DNA of 64,000 bases from Chlorops oryzae (lineage: Eukaryota; Arthropoda; Insecta; Diptera; Chloropidae). The DNA is taken from NCBI GenBank assembly GCA_020466095.1, contig CM035807.1, positions 76,538,004 through 76,602,003 on the forward strand, written 5' to 3'. The stretch's first letter is position 1. Every line of letters begins with the position of its first letter. The position numbers and the translations under genes were made by a program. Under the pieces are notes generated by a model that was not told the origin of the DNA, did not search any database, and worked only from the letters and a program-made list of their open reading frames with translations. This document shows, in pieces, positions 10,141 through 22,609 of this stretch.

Positions 10141-13100
10141 ACGAAGCTCGCCTAAATGGGGATTGAACTCGACGACATCGGATTGTGAGGCAATGACTCT
10201 CAGTTTTTTAAAACGAAATCGTTCTTATTTCTTCGACGAGTCATCTTAATTTTATTAAAAAGGATTTCCTGCTAAAATTTAGACGGGACCTCTTCTTGGA
10301 TGAAAACTATAGAGAAATCTTCTAAACTTTGTTCTAGTTTATAGGGTATTTTATGTGGTATTTTCGCTCTGTGTATGCACATCGTATACGGTCAGAGGCG
10401 CATTGCGTTTTGAAATACGGAATACACTAACAAATTTGGCTTTGCTTTTTTTTCACTGAGGGACTAAGGGACCGTTTATTCTGTTTTTAGCATTACTTTT
10501 TTTTTGAATCGATGGTTCGATATACTTTTTTGGAACCCTGTGCACTCAATGCTTTTCAATTATTTGCCAGCTCTGTGTAAGCGAAAGTAACAAATTTACT
10601 TCACAGCAATTTTTTAGTTTATTCCAACTGTTTCATTTCGGCTCTTTGCTTACGTTATATCAACGCAGAGGCTTTAAAAGTGAAAAAATAAGTCCAAAGA
10701 TGGTATAACATCTCAATCGCGTTCATAGAACAGCTTTGAAGAACCACACTTCCAAATGTTCTGCAAAGACCAGCCTAAACAAAATATAAAGTCCAGGAGA
10801 TATGGCAATGACAATGCGATTGTTTTGTTCGAAGATTTCCTTTCTCTTCCTTTTTTTTTATTTCAAGATTATTCCATACGTTCTGGCCAGCACCACATGT
10901 CCATAACAGTCGATTCAAGTCACTTGTTCGTTAAGAAAATGAGCAATGAAGCCGATGGTGTGTATACATATCGCGTTCCGTGTACCGCGTCGATTCAATT
11001 AGTTATTCTGAAAACGGTCAATGGCGTGTTTTGCATTTTAATGAAAACTCGCAGCAGCAACAACAACAACAATCATCATAATCATCATCGTTACTTTTAC
11101 GACGAATCGAAGCTGTAATGCGAGCACTTAATAGCCAAGAGAATCGGGCAAGTAGCAAGTAGCCACCAGCCAACAACATTCACCGCGTGACGATCTTCTC
11201 TTTACCTTCACGTGAAAATAGTTTTCTCAGGCTTAAATGGCCACATATTGGCGCGTCTTAGCGGCGAGCAAACGTTTATATATATATATATGTTTTTTTT
11301 TGTTTTAAGCATTTATCTGGAAAAAATCAATAATAATTGGAGACAATTTTTCATCCATTTTCATTAAAGTTAAAATAAAACAAATGCAAAAAAAAAGTTG
11401 TTTACCAATTGTGGCAAATCCAGCGATCGGCGATTGTTGCATTGCGTTCCATTGCGTTCGATTCGGTGGCGGCTATCATGCGCAAGTGCATCCATATGGC
11501 TCTGTCACTTAACGTTCTTTTTTCTTTGCTTTTTTCTGCACTCTGCACACGCGCCATATATGAGCAAAATTGTGATCTTGCTGCAGCGAGTCGGGGAGGA
11601 GAGCAAGAAAATAGTCTCGTGGAAAAATGGCTTTTGGTCTAAAAATGTTAACTGAAGCAATCTTCAATCAGAGCAACGTAATTTCATAGATTTTCCGAAT
11701 GCCATGCTGGAGCAATTTAATGCATTGAACCGTGTTCGACCGCGGTAAGTGTGTGTGGGAAAATATAGCATGTGCAGGAGGAAAATGTTTTTCACTTGAG
11801 CGATTTCTTTTTATTTATTTAAGATTTTTTTTTTTCAACGTTCTTTCTTAATGAATAAAAACAGAAATGAGTGTTTCAAATGAGATCTGTTTGTTACGAG
11901 CTCGTTCAAAGAACGATTGCTTGAGAACACTTGTTAATTATTGAAATCAGTGAGTCAACGAATCGATAAGCTTTAACAGCAGGGTCAGTAGTTCTGCGTC
12001 AGATAGTAAGTTCGTTTGGTTTTCATTCTTCAGCCATATGAGAGAAAGGCTCCAAAATTCAAAAAAGTAAAAACTGAAAATCTGGCGAGCACGAATGGGG
12101 TTGTTTTCTGTGTCAAAATCCCCCAAAAAAAATCGAGGAATCACAGAGAAACAAGAAAAATACACGATATACAATTATGAAATGCCAAATCGTCTTCATA
12201 AGTTCATCAAAATATGCCAAAAATTTCAAAGTTTCGAACTCTAAACCCAAATTTTTGATGGAAAATGATCAGGAATCAGCGTTCTTGCATTTATTTGACT
12301 AAAAAATTGAAATGTTCATTTCTCCTTGCGAAGTTAAAGAGCTTTACGCTCTAATGGGCTCTGCGCAGATATGCAGTAAGTAAATTTCCTTTACTAAACA
12401 CATACAAAAAAAAAGAAGAAGTACTTTGACTTACTTCTAATACTTCAACGAATACGCAGATTAAAAGCAATCGGATATTCAGGGTAGCCATATACATTAT
12501 TAATTTATAATACTTTTCCGACCTGTCAATCGAATTTCAACTCTGATTTACTTTCTTTACAAGAACGAGCTCTATACTTCTTACATATCTGCGTAGAGCC
12601 CATAAAGAAGCAAGTAAATGTGCTGTACCAAAAACTTATACAAAAAAATAGGAACATATCGGCTTAAGCTGACTAGGTTATACGCTAATTAATTATGAAA
12701 TACTCACAGGGTTGCATTTAAAATAGGCAAAATTAAGTCATTTTACTTCACGATATTATATGGCTGGTCAGTTAGACCGTACTCAAAAAAACGGGCGATA
12801 AGCCAATCTATGACGCATTTTTGCGAGCAATTACGAAAAGTCACTTTCTTTTTACCGAACGTGAGTTAACGTTCAATTGAATTCATATTTTTAGTTCATC
12901 ATTTAGGTGTTAACAGCCGCTTTTTAAAGACTTTTTAATATTTAAAACATCTTGATGCAATTGCTGATAATTTTCTTGAGCTACCAAATTCTCAAGATAG
13001 CAAAAGTTTCAAAGGAATAAAAGTTTAGTTTAAGGAATAATTTTTCATATCTGATGAAAACCCAGCTACTCGTATAAAAAAATTTTTTCAAAAATCAATA

Positions 13101-14475
13101 GTAAAACGTATATGGATTCAGTTTGTGTATATATAGAAATTGTTAAGCTATAATCTTTCTATATTTGCATCAAAAAATTTTGATAAAATGTTTATTGGCT
13201 CAGGAGCTATAGGCCATAAAAAATAAAATATGATAAAAAAAAACACGCCAAATTTCAGCAATTTTTGCCATTTGCACCACTAGATAGAGTTTTTTGGTCG
13301 GTTTGTACTAAAACTATTCAAAATGAGTTCAGAGCTATAAATTGTGATAGATACGAAATTAAAATATTGAACGGATTACGAGATATAGCCATAAGTAAGT
13401 GAGTGATTTAATTCTCGGCCCCAATTTTTGAAGTCTATTTTAAAAAAAAAGTAGAGGTGACTTGACAAAAGTGAGTATGAGGCGTTGTTATACTCACCGA
13501 GCACTTTCAAAAACAGTTGTCAAATTTTTGTTTACAAAACATGACCTCTAAAATGTCGCACAGTGTTATAAAAGGAAAAATCCCTGACTTTTAATTTGGA
13601 AAACATGGTGTCGAGGGTGAGCACATGACTAGAAAACGAGTTTTCCGATGTTCAAATCGGACAACAGAGAGAATCAAAATCGGGGAATAAACATTTAAAA
13701 AAAGCTATTTGAAATTTTGACTTCGGAAAAACCCCGAAAATAGTTGAAACGAAATATGTATTGCCAAAATACTGAATTATTATTAAATATTATCACTCCA
13801 TTTTGGCTCTTTCATCTAAAAAAAATTATAACTCCCTTTGTACTACTTAACCCATTTTTGCCCGACAACAACATATAGCCATTCTAAATTTGTTCGAAAA
13901 AATCGAACATATGGTCTAAAATGGGATTTTTTGTCGTTTTTTGTCCACAACTCATAAACTTCCTCTAGCCCCCCTAAATTTTTATTAAGTTAATGTCATA
14001 TAAATTGTTCAATATACTACTATGGCAAATAAGTATAGGCACTACCAAAGCACTCTTTCCCTCGGAACGCCCCTGAACAAGTGTAAATTTAGGGTCTAAG
14101 AGACTTTTCCCCAATTCTCCTTTTTGCCGCGCCAGATATATCCCTTTTTATCAGCGTTTTAAATTTTTTTGAATCACTTAATTCACAAAATGAACGTTTA
14201 AATCTTTAAATGTTCAAATTATAGGGGCTTTGCTGTGTACACGAAAGATTATCTCTTCGCTGTCAGGGTTTATTATAATCGTATTAAGAATAATTATTTT
14301 TTTTTTAAACATTTGCCATTAGTCTTTCATCTCGTTCAGTATCAGAAGCAGAACATGACTTCAGTAGCAAAACAGTATTCTCAGTGCCGTTTCAGCACTA
14401 GAATCAATAGCTATAGCTTTAATCGATCGTTAATATGTGATTTAGAAATAAATGCTATAATTCAAATACGATACA
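10141..14475. other. no gene seen; intergenic DNA upstream of the CYP4 pair
   Basis: No supported coding region. An (AAC)n/(CAT)n microsatellite lies at about 11052-11092, a short TA run near 11277-11290, and one inverted-repeat element at 12354-12603. The open frame over the microsatellite (10756-11118) encodes only Asn/His runs and is not accepted as a gene. Confidence 0.55.
12354..12603. mobile_element. small inverted-repeat (MITE-like) element
   Basis: ATGGGCTCTGCGCAGATATG at 12354 is inverted at 12603 as ATGGGCTCTACGCAGATATG on the opposite strand (one mismatch). The 250 bp between show no coding potential. The terminal pairing and small size fit a MITE; the superfamily is unknown. Confidence 0.65.
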
Positions 14476-17400
14476 ATGTGGTTTTTCCTTGTTAGCCTTT
14501 TGGCTTTATTGGCCTTAATATTGAAGTATTTAAACCGCGACTATTTCGTATTGGCTGGCTGTAAGCGAGTTAAAACCAGCGATGGCAGTAGACTCGAAAC
14601 AAAAGTCGAAATCATTACCGGGCAAGACGATTTTTGGAAATAATTTGGATGTCATCGGAGCGACATCTGAGAGTGCATTCCAATATGCTCGGGAGACCAG
14701 TCGAAAATCTAATGGCAAAAGTTTCCTATTGCACTTTCTTCTTTCGCCTGTCTATGGCATCACCAATGCAGAGGATGCCGAAGAAGTTCTACAGAATCAA
14801 GCTTTGATCGCAAAGAGCAATATTTATAAACTGATTGAACCGTTCATGGGGCAAGGATTGCTGATAAGCACAGGTAATTGTTTGTTTTACGTTCAAATTA
14901 GAAGCGAAGTAAGAAAATAAATGAATAAAAAATATTTTTTTTTTATAAAAGCCGCGCATCACTAAAATTCTCTTCTAATTGCTTTTAAATTGAGATCTTA
15001 AAATAAGATCAGCGGGTTCTAATTAACTTGAAATTATGTGTTTATCATAAAATGCTTACATACATCAGAACTATTAAATAACTACTAAAAAAATACAATA
15101 ATATGAGATGAAATTAACTGAAATCCCATCACAAGCTCATTTGGCATTTGGCAAAACAGTTTTTATGCGCAGAAGACGCCATCATTATTCTCATACATAT
15201 GTTTCTACATTTCTCGATCCATGATGGCCCATGGATGGCGAAGGTCGTTTACTCATCATGCCTTGCTTTTCTATTTTATTAGCCGTCGTGTTTTTAATCA
15301 GCTCTCCTTATCACTTAAATACTTCAATCTTTTCATACATTAATCGATTGGCAAAAAAGAAAACATAAAGAACAAGTTCACTGTACAGTGTACACACAAG
15401 TAAACTTGTTTTTTTTTATTTAAAAAAAAAATGCAATATTTTTGGTTTTCAGCTGAAAACCTACAAACATAAAACGAAAACAATTTCAGTCTTCTTTAAA
15501 AGTCTTGACCCATTACGCCCTGCTTTACGATTGTATTTTTTTCTTTTTAGATGAAATTTGGCATTTCCGGCGTAAGCTTCTCACACCAGCCTTCCATTTT
15601 ACTATTCTTCAATCATTTGTGGAGGTATTTAAGTAAGTTTGCTCGCCCTTTAAGGCCACCGTTTACACTGAATGGTTGCACAGATAATTAAAACTAATTG
15701 TTTCGTGAATTTTCCAACTCTGGAGCTCGAAAAAGAACTAACAAAGAATTTGAAAAAGCGAATCGATTCTTCTTTCATGTCAGTCTTGAAATTACTCTGT
15801 GCTTTCGGGCAGTGTAAACGAGACTTAAACACCTATTCGGATTACGCACACAAGTACACACAGGTTACGTATTAGGGAGTTTCAGACGGGGAAAAATAAT
15901 TTCGAAGACGGCGGAGTCTCAAATTGAAGACAACGTAAATCGAAAAATTTGGGCATAATTTAAAATTTTTTTAAATCGAGGTTTAGAGGTCTTGAATTTT
16001 CGTCAAAAATGCCTGAAAGAGAGCCACAAAAATTTTATTTATTATTTTTAAACTTAGATTTTCCAATTTGACAGTTTTGTAAGTTTTTGTGTATACTTTT
16101 GGGGGCAGGAAACACAAAAGTTTATTTCAATTATGTAATGATTTTTCTAACCTCATTTTAAAAAATTTTAAATGATGGCCAAATTTTTCAATTTACATTA
16201 GTTTTCGTTTGAGACTCTGCCGTCTTCGAAATTCAACACTTTTTTCCCCCGTCTGAAACGCCCTAGTCATCTATATATTTAACGAGTGTATTAATTTTTT
16301 TTAATTTTAGAGAAGAGAGTTACAAAATAATAAAAACTCTGCATGAAAACGCGAATGAAGCCATAACACTTATCGACGTTATACCGCAGTTTACACTTAA
16401 CAATGTTTGTGGTCGGTATTAGAAATTTCCAACATTCGATTCCAAAATCTATTTACTTAAGTACCTAACTTTGATATTTTAGAAACTGCCTTGGGTGTAA
16501 AATTAGACGATATTCCCGGCAGTTCTGAATACCGTGAAGCAGTGAATGCTTTGGAACCAATTTGGGTGAATCGCCTCTGCAATCCAATTCTATACTTTGA
16601 TCCAATCTATATGCTAACTCCAAACTATAGAAAGGAAAGAAGACTTTTGCATATAGTACACAATTTCTCGAGTCAAATTATTGAGAAGAAACGTGAAGAA
16701 TTCAAAAAACGTCAAACCGATGACATCGAAGAGAAAGTGTAAGGATACTTAGGCATATTATTTGCAAATCATTTTAAATTTATCATTCTTGATCTCGCTG
16801 CCTCTTTGTCAGCAATGAGTTTGGGAAAAAACAACGCTACGCAATGCTGGACACATTACTGGATGCCGAAAGGCAGGGTCTAATAGACCACCAAGGCATA
16901 TGTGATGAGGTGAACACTTTCATGTTTGAGGGCTACGATACAACGTCGGCCTGTTTGATGTTCTCTTTGGTTAACTTAGCTGAACATCAAGACGTACAAC
17001 ATAAATGTTTCGATGAAATTATGTACTTGGGTAATTTTATGTCATTCAATTATTTGTATCTATGTATTTTTATACCAACCTAAAATGTATACTTTCAGCG
17101 CCCACCGAAACCTTGAACGTATTCGATTTCAACAAATTGGAATACCTGGAATGTGTGATCAAGGAAACTCTGCGCCTTCAGCCTTCGGTACCATTCCTCG
17201 CACGCGGTTGTGTAAAAGAAACTGTTGTAAACGGTCTAGTGTTGCCACCCAATGCTAATATTCATTTACACACTTATGATATTATGCGCGACCCAAAACA
17301 TTTTCCCGAACCAAATAAATTTGACCCCGAACGTTTTCGTCCGGAAAATACAACAAATCGACATCCCTTCGCATTCGTTCCATTCAGTGCTGGACCCAGA

Positions 17401-17652
17401 AATTGCATTGGTAAGGTCAATGATTTTACAAAAAAAAAAAAAAAAAAAAAAGTGAAGACCATTAAATGAATAAATATGTTCCGGTTTTAAGGACAAAAAT
17501 TCGCGATGCTCGAGATCAAAGTGCTTCTTGTTGGAATTTTAAGGAAATTTGCTCTTCAACCCATAACTCGCTTGGATGACGTTACATTCGAGAATGGACT
17601 TGTTCTCAGAACCAAAGAAAAACTGCAAATCACACTTATACCGAGGGATTGA
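14476..17652 (+). pseudogene. CYP4 cytochrome P450, copy 1, one-base frameshift in exon 1
   Basis: Seven exons: 14476-14873, 15551-15632, 16311-16411, 16483-16738, 16813-17030, 17099-17410, 17492-17652. Each has exactly the length of its counterpart in the downstream copy except exon 1, which is one base longer. It starts MWFFLVSLLALLALILKYLN (membrane anchor) and leaves frame at the GGG at 14620-14622, hitting TAA soon after; the correct frame resumes as PGKTIFGNNLDVIGAT. P450 landmarks are intact: helix C WHFRRKLLTPAFHF, the CYP4-type I-helix MFEGYDTTSACLMF (Glu of the covalent-heme type is present), EXXR in KETLRL, the PERF motif as DPERFRPEN and the heme loop PFSAGPRNCIG. CYP4 enzymes omega-hydroxylate fatty acids, hormones or xenobiotics at the ER. 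The exon 3 donor reads GTCGGT instead of the GTGAGT of copy 2. An assembly error in the G run is a real alternative to loss of function. Confidence 0.85.
15875..16263. mobile_element. fold-back MITE in intron 2 of CYP4 copy 1
   Basis: Long inverted arms of roughly 80 bp: left GGGAGTTTCAGACGGGGAAA with TTTCGAAGACGGCGGAGTCT, right the complement, GGGCGTTTCAGACGGGGGAA with TTTCGAAGACGGCAGAGTCT. TA flanks both ends (15873-15874 and 16264-16265). It is absent from the matching intron of CYP4 copy 2, so it arrived after the duplication or was lost there. Confidence 0.8.
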
Positions 17653-17689
17653 AGCTAGTTTTAAAGTCCATAAAACCTCCTTTTTCTAT

Positions 17690-17822
17690 AAGGAATAGCC
17701 CCAGCTGTCAGAAATGAAAAATCTCATATAAAAAAACGCTTCAGAAATGAATCAGAAATTTTATGAAGTGTTTTTCTTATATGAAGTTTTATCATTTCTG
17801 AAAAAACTGGAGATAGCCCCTA
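17690..17822. mobile_element. hairpin element just downstream of CYP4 copy 1
   Basis: Arms GAATAGCCCCAG...CAGAAATGA and the complement, ending TCATTTCTG...CTGGAGATAGCCCC, enclose a few tens of bases; TCATATAA and TTATATGA also pair. Non-coding and MITE-like. It begins about 40 bp after the CYP4 stop codon and may lie in the 3' UTR. Confidence 0.55.
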
Positions 17823-18426
17823 AGTAATTAATTCCTACTAAATAAGCCCATTTGTAAAAGAATTTTATATATGTATGTTGATATTGTTTATTATAATTAA
17901 GATCTCAATTAAACAGAGTCCTTTAAATTAAGAGAAATTAACGAGAGAAGATAAGTACAGACCTGATTGAATTTAATAATAGAAATTTTCTAGAAGTGTA
18001 AATTTGTTCACAGGATAAAGAAAGAAATCAAAGTCATAATCATGTGGCAAAAGTCGATTTTTTAATTCGGAAAAAGGCACTTCACTTCACCAAATCCAAA
18101 AGTTCTGAGTTTAATCAGTTTATGCAGCGGAAAACCAAAAAGCAGTTGGAAAATGATGAACGTGGATGATAATGCGGATAAGATACGGTCCAGAGAGAAC
18201 CGTGTAAAAACACCTTGAAAATGAAAATAAATTAAATAGGGGAATTCTCCAACTGATTTTCTACAAGACTACGGTTAGAAAAAACTTTTCTCTTTAAAAT
18301 TTCAATCAAATAGACTTTAAATCGTCCTAATTGGAATGAAAGTGAACAAAAAGGGAATAAAATTCAATTGAAGCCGTGTTAAATCGAACTGGTCCTATAT
18401 TGATTTCTAATCCCAAGCGCAAACTA

Positions 18427-19217
18427 AACAAGTAAGGGTGTTGCGAGCCTGACAATAAAATACCCGACACAGACACACATCTTCAAATAATTTTTAATAT
18501 CAGGAGTTGTTTAAGGCCATAGGGGCCCCATATACCGACTTTTGTTGAATTTCTTTATGAAAACCGCCCCTTTTCCACGCCCACTTTTCCATTTTTTTTT
18601 TTGCAATTCTAATCGGAGGCTTAAATAACAATTCTAATCATTAATATTCATCATACATATTGACCTGTAGAGGTACCCTTAATAATGGACGACCAGGAAA
18701 TTTTTTGGGAGGATTTTATTGACTACAAGGAAGCATAAGTGCCAAATTTCGTTCAAATCCCATTTGAATTTCGGGTGTAGGAGACAATTTTCGAAAAACG
18801 CCTTTCTGCCACGCCCACTTTAAAAATTTTTGGAAATCGTATTACTTGCCTTGAAACATGTTCAAATATCAAATTTCATCAAAATATGTTGAAAAACTTC
18901 GATTTTAGAGCAGTTTTTGTGATTTTCGTAACAGACCCTAGTACTGGAGGTACCCCTAAAAATTGTCCGATCGGGTCCATTCTCGAACCTGTTCTTACTT
19001 ATGTCGCCGTGAGCACGCAAACCAATTTTTCAAGAAGTCAACTCCTTCGATAGATAACTGTAACGACGACAGACGGACATGGCTAATTCGAATCTCCTGG
19101 TGACGCTGATCATTTCTATATATATTTTGTATGATCTATCTCGACTGATTCTGGGTGTTACACACAACCACACAAACGCAATATACTCTCGACACAGAGT
19201 GTGTCGGGTATAAAAAC
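18427..19217 (-). mobile_element. DINE-1/INE-1-like repeat, near full length
   Basis: Begins AACAAGTAAGGGTGTTGCG, holds ACGCCCACTTTTCC blocks and the core GACAGACGGACATGG, GGTGACGCTGATCATTTC, TATATATTTTGTATG, and ends ACAGAGTGTGTCGGGTATAA. It is the reverse-orientation counterpart of the copy at 59388-60078. Confidence 0.75.
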
Positions 19218-19728
19218 AACACTGAATGAAATTCAATAAGTATAGGGAATTTCGTTAAATCTCGTACTCGCTCCTCTGATGACGTTCATGAAAGCGAATA
19301 TATCTAAATCAAACTTCTCAGGTGTTCGGAGAAAAGTTCTATCAGAAAATAGAAAAAAAAAATTCAAGTCTATAGGCGAGAAACCCGCTTATCAACATAA
19401 AAAAAAAGAACGACTTGATCACTCTCAGTTGTGATTAATCAAGTACACGGCATTCAATAATTACCCATAAAATACTAGACTTCTATGCAATTCATTCTAA
19501 AGCAAGTCATAATGAATCTTTTGAGCAAAACGCAACACATGATATGGACAAAAACACTTTAGTTTGACCTGATCTCTACAATAAAAAAAAGATTAAAAAT
19601 TTTAAAATGAACAAAAAAAAAAAACAGAAATTTTCACCAAATCGCCCAGACAGCGTGGTTAGTATCGCTCTAGAACCGATGGAAATAAGTTCAGCCGGGA
19701 ATTGAGTCACTTCGAAAACAAAATAAAA

Positions 19729-22013
19729 ATGTGGATCTTTGCAATTCTGATAGCAATTGTATTTATAGCGGGCTTGAAAATATTGAACCGCGACTATTAT
19801 CTCTTAGCGTTTTGCAAAAGGATTAAAACCGTCGACGGCAGTAAACTGGAAACAAAAATAATGACAATCGCGGGTAAAACGGTTTTCGGGAACACCTTTG
19901 ATCTCGTGGGCGCAACACCTGAAAAAGCTTTTAATTTCCTTCGCAAAAATATCGCCATTTCCAAAGGAAAAAGCTATTTAATGCATTTTCCAGCTGCAGC
20001 GGTCTATAACGTTACGAATGCTGAAGACGCTGAAGAGATTTTGCAAAGCAGAACGCTGATAACCAAAAGCTTTGTTTACGAATTGTTAAGACCCTTTTTG
20101 GGTCTAGGGTTATTAATAAGCACGGGTAAGATATGTCAGATTTTACTTTCAGTAATATTAATTGACTCTCCTGTCTATTTTCTCAGATGAGCTATGGCAT
20201 TTTAGACGGAAACTTTTGACGCCTGCGTTTCATTTCAATATTCTTCAGACATTCTTAGAGGTTTTTAAGTAAGCTTACGTCCTAATTTTGAAAATATTTA
20301 CCAAATATTCTTTCAATATCGTTTTAGGGAAGAGAGCCAAAAAGTCATTAGAATGCTTAAAGAAAATACCGATCATGTTATAAGTCTTCATGACATTATT
20401 CCTCAGTTTACACTCAACAACGTTTGCGGTGAGTTTAACCTAAAGTTTCCAGGTGATCTGATTATCTGGTAATTTTTTCCCGATTTTTCGAGGCCTCGAT
20501 CCGAGCAAAACGACCTTTCCTGCTCGCCACGAAAAAATATGCTGTGAACTTCGCGCGTTAAGTTCAATTTTAAACAGGTCGTAAGTTGCGAAAGATTTTA
20601 CGCAGAGATTGTAGCTGGGTCCTTATAGTTCCATATGTTGAAAAATAGCGCAGATGAACGTCACGCCTTTATTGAAAATTTTCCACGAATCGCCTCGGAG
20701 AAGCAATTTTTATGACGATCCGACATGAAGCGAAAAAACTGATGACCTTTTTTCGATAGACCAGATTTTTGTCACAAAATCTAAGCAAAAAATTCCTATT
20801 ATTTTTGGTCGAAAAATCAAACAATCAGTCTGCAATGGGGTAGAAATAAACAGCTTATAATTATGATATTATTTCAAAATCTTTAGAAACCGCACTGGGA
20901 GTAAAGTTGAACAACATAGAGGGCAGTGAGATTTACCGAAAGGCAATACACGACATGGAACCTTTGCTGATCAAACGTTTTTGTAATCCACTAATGTATC
21001 CTAATATCGTATACCGCCTCTTCGGGGAATACAATAACCAACAACGTCTCTTACGTATTGTGCACGAATTCTCGAACAAGGTTATATCGAAAAGACGCAG
21101 TGAATATCAAAAAGCGAGAGATTCAAGAAATACTGAAAGAATGTAAGTTACAATTCTATTGTTTCACAAATAAAACTACATCGAACTGAATTAAAAGCGA
21201 TGAGATTGGTAAGAAAACGCGCTATGCCATGTTGGATACGTTACTCGATGCTGAAAGGCAGGGTCTAATCGACAATCGCGGTATCTGTAACGAAGTGAAC
21301 ACATTCATGTTTGAGGGTTACGATACAACGTCGGTTTGTCTTATGTTTGCTTTGATAAATCTGGCCAACCATCAGGATATACAACAAAAGTGCTTTGAAG
21401 AAATTCAAAATTTAGGTAAAAAAAAAAAAAAAATTACATGCTATTAACCAATTTTTTAATATGCACATCGTCCCCAGGTGCCATCGATTCGTTGACTGTT
21501 TTCGATCTTAATAAATTGGATTATTTGGAATGTGTTATTAAGGAGACCCTGCGACTTTATCCGTCCGTGCCGTTCGTGGCTCGTACTTGCGCTTCGGAAA
21601 CGACTGTCAATGGACTCATATTGCCCAAATTTTCTCAGATAGAGATTCATGTTTTCGATATTTTACGCGATGAACGCCATTTTCCCGAACCCACAAAATT
21701 CAATCCCGATAGATTTCGACCAGAAAATACAACGCACAGACATCCGTTTGCCTATATACCCTTTAGTGCAGGACCACGAAATTGCATTGGTAAATCATTA
21801 TTTATTTACGCCAAAGATGTGTTTATAAAAAAAAAACGGTTTTTTTTTTCAGGTCAAAAATTCGCAATGCTTGAGATCAAAATGCTGCTAACAACAATTT
21901 TAATGGGTTTCTTATTACTTCCAGTAACCTCAATTGAGGATATAATTTTTCAAAATGGCCTTGTGTTGAGAACCAAGCAAAGTTTAAGGCTTAAGATTAA
22001 AAAAAGAAATTAA
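19729..22013 (+). CDS. CYP4 cytochrome P450, copy 2 (intact)
   Basis: Seven exons with canonical GT-AG borders: 19729-20125, 20187-20268, 20328-20428, 20887-21142, 21198-21415, 21478-21789, 21853-22013 (508 residues, the usual CYP4 size). Residues 1-20 are a hydrophobic ER anchor (MWIFAILIAIVFIAGLKILN). Later landmarks: DELWHFRRKLLTPAFHF (helix C), FMFEGYDTTSVCLMF (I-helix oxygen-activation site with the CYP4 Glu), KETLRLYPSVPFVAR (EXXR), FNPDRFRPENTTHRHPF (PERF region) and PFSAGPRNCIGQKFAM (heme Cys loop). It is probably an ER monooxygenase of fatty acids, hormones or foreign compounds; the substrate cannot be read from sequence. It lies head-to-tail 2.1 kb after copy 1, evidently a tandem duplicate. 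An AATAAA stands at 22139-22144. CYP4 subfamily not assigned. Confidence 0.93.
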
Positions 22014-22138
22014 AAGAGCCCGAGTCTTCGAAAGTCTTTGAAATAACAGTAAGACGAAATGATATCCCGTTTTGCCTTTTCTTCAAATCTTCAAAAATTG
22101 CGTTACGTAATACTTAAAAGCTCTCCAAGGTATTTAGC

Positions 22139-22144
22139 AATAAA
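22139..22144 (+). terminator. candidate poly(A) signal of CYP4 copy 2
   Basis: AATAAA about 125 bp after the stop codon, in an AT-rich 3' flank with no other strong signal nearer. Confidence 0.5.
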
Positions 22145-22609
22145 TGAAAAAGTAACCAAAAACTCGCCTAATTCTTAAAACCTTTGGTTTGTAAAAATAA
22201 TTATAAAAAATTTTCATCATCAGAGACCTTAAGTTAGTTTAAAAATCACAATTTTGCCTCTGCCCGCGCGAAAATCACACAATTCGTAAGCGGAACGAAA
22301 ACGTTTCGTTTGTTCCAGTGTGCACGCAGCCTAACTGAATGGGAAAAATAATTTGCTGATGCTGCGCCATCTGTTTTCGAGTAGCGAAATAAAAGCTGAT
22401 TTTGGTATTTTATTTCGCTCTCTCGAACGCAGCTACCAGATTTTATTTTTTTACAAAATTTTTCCCTAAAAGCTCGTATACAAAGGCAAAGGAATTGGCT
22501 GAAGGAATTTAAGCTGAATAAATATTTTTCCACGAAGGAATGCCATATTGACAGAATAAAATTCAGAACGCCATTAGTAGCCAGTACGCTAGCCGAAAAA
22601 GATTCAGTA

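Noticed and set aside
10756..11118. Plus-strand 120-codon frame ending in Asn/His runs
   Set aside because: The runs come from an (AAC)n/(CAT)n microsatellite and the rest has no family signal or splice structure.
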